From Halobacteriales archaeon QS_4_69_34 (GTDB lineage: Archaea > Halobacteriota > Halobacteria > Halobacteriales > Halococcaceae), in the NCBI GenBank assembly GCA_003021045.1, contig PXRN01000010.1, positions 1 to 64,000 of the forward strand: a stretch of 64,000 nt of DNA, read 5' to 3'. The position numbers and the translations under genes are program-made. Positions 61,717 to 64,000 of the stretch are shown one piece after another. The notes under the pieces were generated by a model, which did not search any database, was not told where the DNA came from, and saw nothing but the letters and a program-made list of their open reading frames with translations. Every line of letters starts with the position of its first letter. Position 1 is the stretch's first letter.

Positions 61717-61724
61717 CGCTTAAG
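61717..61724 (+). promoter_or_regulatory. TATA-like box of the small Cys-containing gene
   Basis: CGCTTAAG precedes ATG 61760 by about 40 bases; GGAGGTGA at 61743-61750 may be a ribosome site in a very short leader. Confidence 0.45.
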
Positions 61725-61759
61725 CGGCTGCCCCTCCGATCGGGAGGTGAGTCGATACC

Positions 61760-61987
61760 ATGGGTGGCAAGGACACGGAGACCTGTGGCCGGTGTGCGAT
61801 GAGCTCCGTCACCGGGCTGGCGACCGACGGTCAGAGCGCCGAGGAGCACGCCGAGCGCGACCCGTTCGGCGGGTCGCGGATCGAGCTCCCGGCGGGCGAG
61901 CTGCGGACCGTCTCGCCGGGGGCGTGGCTCGCCGGGGCGAAGCGCCGGCTCGACGAGGTCGCGACACGTCTCACGTACGGCCCCTGA
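61760..61987 (+). CDS. Small hypothetical protein
   Basis: The 75-residue protein (MGGKDTETCGRCAMSSVTGL, then an acidic/Arg centre and LTYGP end) has one CGRC motif near the N-terminus, too few Cys for a full zinc site unless it dimerises. An SD-like GGAGGTGA precedes it. Function unknown. Confidence 0.6.
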   Translation: MGGKDTETCGRCAMSSVTGLATDGQSAEEHAERDPFGGSRIELPAGELRTVSPGAWLAGAKRRLDEVATRLTYGP

Positions 61988-62050
61988 GCTGACGTGGTGG
62001 CTCCCCGGTCGGTTCGGCAGGTTGACTGGCCGGCCGGTCGGGAGCAGGAG

Positions 62051-62058
62051 CTTTAGGA
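62051..62058 (+). promoter_or_regulatory. TATA-like box of the DUF5828 gene
   Basis: GCTTTAGG is about 30 bases before ATG 62085. Confidence 0.5.
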
Positions 62059-62084
62059 GTCGATGAAATAGCGGGTTCCAGCGA

Positions 62085-62768
62085 ATGGAAGGGAGTATCT
62101 CGGGGTTCAAACAGCGCGGCGGGTGGAACGCGATCGTCGAACACGGCGAACGGATCACGCGCGCGCTCGTCGAGTGTGGGGCCGGGGGCGAGGCCTTCGA
62201 GGAGTGGGACGAGTGGCGGCCGAAGAGCCACGAACGACTGGGCGAGGACGTCAACGAGAAGACCGCCGCACAGGCCACCATCGGGGAGGGCGAGGGCGAG
62301 CGCGCAGGGAAGGGACCCGACGAAGACCTCAAGCGAGCGGGCGAGAAGCTCGCCGAATCGGTCGAGGACGGCGAGGACACGACCGAGACGCTCGGCGAGT
62401 CCGTCGAGTACGCCGCACGCGCGGCCGACTCCGCCGGCCGGAAGGCCGTCCGTGCCGTCGAGGGGACGGTCTACCGGACGGTGATGACACAGGTCGCGCC
62501 CTACTACTTCGACAACGAGCTGGTGAGCGCGAACGTCCAGCGCACGACCCGCGACGCCGATGGACCGGGCTACGTCTTCGAGATCAACATCAACGACGAC
62601 GACCTGAAAGAGCGGGTTTCCACGCAGCTCGCGGGGTACGACGACGAGATCGACCGCTGGCACGTCAGCACCGCACGCGACGTCGAGACCGCGGCGGTCG
62701 CCGAGAGGGCCGAGGTCGCCGACGCCGCGGCCGAGTCGGACGACGACGCGAAGCCGACGACGAACTGA
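62085..62768 (+). CDS. DUF5828-family haloarchaeal protein
   Basis: The 227-residue protein (MEGSISGFKQRGGWNAIVEH, WDEWRPKSHERLGEDVNEKT, ADSAGRKAVRAVEGTVYRTV, MTQVAPYYFDNELVSANVQR, VFEININDDDLKERVSTQLA) matches what I recall of the haloarchaeal DUF5828 family. It has an acidic, Glu-rich middle and C-terminal tail. Function unknown, no membrane segments, so it is probably cytosolic. It converges with the CNNM-type gene. Confidence 0.8.
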   Translation: MEGSISGFKQRGGWNAIVEHGERITRALVECGAGGEAFEEWDEWRPKSHERLGEDVNEKTAAQATIGEGEGERAGKGPDEDLKRAGEKLAESVEDGEDTTETLGESVEYAARAADSAGRKAVRAVEGTVYRTVMTQVAPYYFDNELVSANVQRTTRDADGPGYVFEININDDDLKERVSTQLAGYDDEIDRWHVSTARDVETAAVAERAEVADAAAESDDDAKPTTN

Positions 62769-62840
62769 CTGGGGACGGCCCGGAAAGAACCTCGCCGCCG
62801 ACTCCCGCTGCCGGCACGACGGCGCGAGTGTCCGGGATCC

Positions 62841-64000
62841 TCACTCGGTCGCGGCCTCGGCCTCCGTTCCTTCGGCTCCTTCGCTATCGTCCGCCTCGAC
62901 GGTCTCGCTCGACGCGCCGTCCGCGGGCATCTCGGGACGGGTCACGCGCGCCTTCATGATTCGGGTGTTCTCGACGGACTCGATGGTGATCCGGACGCCC
63001 TCGTAGGTGAGCTCCTCGCCCTCCTCGACGAGCCGACCCGCCCGGTTGAAGACGAAGCCGGCGATGGTCTCGAACTCCTCGCCCTCGGGCAGGTCGATCC
63101 CCAGGGCCTCGTTGACCGCGTCGATGTTGACCTCGCCGTGGACGAGCACGGTGTCCTCGTCGACGCGCTCGATGGGCTCTTCCTCGCTGCCCTCCAGGAT
63201 CTCGCCGACGATCTCCTCGATCATGTCCTCGACGGTGACGATCCCCTCGGTGGTGCCGAACTCGTCGACGACGATGGCGATGTGGAGGCGCTCGGCGCGC
63301 ATCTCCGCGAGCAGGTCGTCGACGTTCTTCGACTCGGGGACGTGCAGCGTGGGGCGGGTGACGTCCGCGAGCGCGGGCTCGTCGGCCTCACCGTAGCTGC
63401 GATCCCGCACGAGATCGCGGATATGGACGATGCCGACGACGTTGTCGAGGCTGCCCTCGTAGACCGGGAGGCGGGCGTGACCGCTCTGGATGCAGGTCTC
63501 GATGGCCGTCTCGATCGAGTCGGCAGCGTCGACCGCCGTCACGTCGAGTCGGGGCGTCATCACCTCCTTGGCGATCGTGTTGTTGAACCGGAAGATGCGT
63601 TGGAGCATCTCGCGTTCGTCCTCCTCGATGACGCCCTCCCGTTCGCCGGTCTCGATCATGTCTTGGATCTCGTCTCTGGTCACGTAGGAGGTCTCGATCG
63701 CCGCCCGCCCGCCGGTGACGCGGTTGACGATCCGGGTGAGGCGATCGAAGGTGACGATCAGGGGCAGGAGGGCGTACTCGGAGAGCTTCAGGGGTCGGGC
63801 GACCCGGAGCGCCCACGACTCGGTGTTCTCGACGGCGTAGCTCTTGGGGGCGCTCTCGCCGAACAGGAGCACGAGCGCCGTGATGGCGAGCGTGGCGACG
63901 GCGACGGCCTCGCCCTGCCCTAGGTAAAGCGCGAGCAGACCCGTGGCGATCGAGGACATGGCGATGTTGACGATGTTGTTGCCGACGAGGATCGTCACCA
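62841..64000 (-). CDS. CNNM/CorC-type protein with DUF21, CBS pair and CorC domain, 5' end cut
   Basis: The gene runs off the right edge, so its N-terminus is missing. The 386 residues seen hold the end of a DUF21 membrane domain (NNIVNIAMSSIATGLLALYL, VAVATLAITALVLLFGESAP), two CBS motifs (VMTPRLDVTAVDAADSIETA, VVGIVHIRDLVRD; then TLHVPESKNVDDLLAEMRAE, EGIVTVEDMIEEIVGEI) and a CorC/HlyC domain (VHGEVNIDAVNEALGIDLPE to MKARVTRPEM), with an acidic tail. The family moves or senses Mg2+/Co2+; hemolysin-like naming is historical. Confidence 0.92.
   Translation of the reverse strand, partial: VTILVGNNIVNIAMSSIATGLLALYLGQGEAVAVATLAITALVLLFGESAPKSYAVENTESWALRVARPLKLSEYALLPLIVTFDRLTRIVNRVTGGRAAIETSYVTRDEIQDMIETGEREGVIEEDEREMLQRIFRFNNTIAKEVMTPRLDVTAVDAADSIETAIETCIQSGHARLPVYEGSLDNVVGIVHIRDLVRDRSYGEADEPALADVTRPTLHVPESKNVDDLLAEMRAERLHIAIVVDEFGTTEGIVTVEDMIEEIVGEILEGSEEEPIERVDEDTVLVHGEVNIDAVNEALGIDLPEGEEFETIAGFVFNRAGRLVEEGEELTYEGVRITIESVENTRIMKARVTRPEMPADGASSETVEADDSEGAEGTEAEAATE

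Overview
The window is chromosomal DNA of a haloarchaeon (class Halobacteria). The evidence is consistent: very high GC with G/C third positions, an acidic proteome, a TFB fragment at the left edge, TATA-like boxes about 27-30 bases before start codons that imply leaderless mRNAs, Tat signal peptides and a Tat lipobox, and haloarchaeal families (2Fe-2S ferredoxin, DUF5828, HVO_0416-type zinc finger, PINc-ATPase-KH protein, RecA/KaiC-like protein). I cannot fix the genus. No tRNA, rRNA, CRISPR array or prophage was recognised.

Layout. 0-7 kb: TFB C-terminus, a secreted nuclease with lamin-tail and dockerin modules, an ArsR-like regulator, an orphan branched-chain-type substrate-binding lipoprotein, a CBS/zinc-ribbon protein, a frame-disrupted membrane protein and a DUF457 hydrolase. 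7-9.3 kb: 6-phosphogluconate dehydrogenase and an N-terminally extended ribose-5-phosphate isomerase, together the end of the oxidative pentose phosphate route. 9.4-10.3 kb: a small element with terminal inverted repeats that carries a frame-disrupted secreted-protein gene and no transposase. 10.4-16.4 kb: an SDR dehydrogenase, then a three-gene operon of a Tat-exported SCP2-MmgE/PrpD fusion, a Tat-signal gluconate-2-dehydrogenase-subunit-3-like protein and a GMC oxidoreductase. 16.7-19.2 kb: an ABC exporter pair. 19.6-27 kb: a ThDP enzyme of the acetolactate synthase type, MoaB, a cupin, EngB, a DUF389 protein and a PrsW-like protease. 27-31.8 kb: an O-antigen-ligase-like protein, a poly-Q/T-rich surface protein and riboflavin synthase. 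31.9-42.2 kb: a UvrD-family helicase, an M32 carboxypeptidase, a duplicated small-protein module fused to CBS domains, an M20 deacylase/peptidase, a PINc-ATPase-KH protein and a phosphosugar mutase. 42.3-52.3 kb: HisI, two PiT phosphate transporters (one frameshifted), a prepilin peptidase, ferredoxin, HisA, a T/P-rich membrane-anchored protein, HisB and an ACT-domain regulator. 52.3-64 kb: a KaiC-like ATPase, a frameshifted IMPACT-family gene, uracil phosphoribosyltransferase, several small proteins, an ArsA-like ATPase, CstA, DUF5828 and a CNNM/CorC-type CBS protein cut by the right edge.

Two things stand out. First, the exported MmgE/PrpD + subunit-3 + GMC operon looks like a cell-surface redox or dehydratase system of unknown substrate. 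Second, several genes are broken by single-base changes, mostly apparent deletions in short homopolymers (about 5.5, 9.6, 44.8 and 54.6 kb). These may be real pseudogenes, but sequencing or assembly error is a serious alternative. Dispersed non-coding motifs (a TACTGTCGG palindrome family, a TTTTTAGTYCAGGTTTTTAC motif and a 19-bp-arm hairpin) recur in intergenic DNA.
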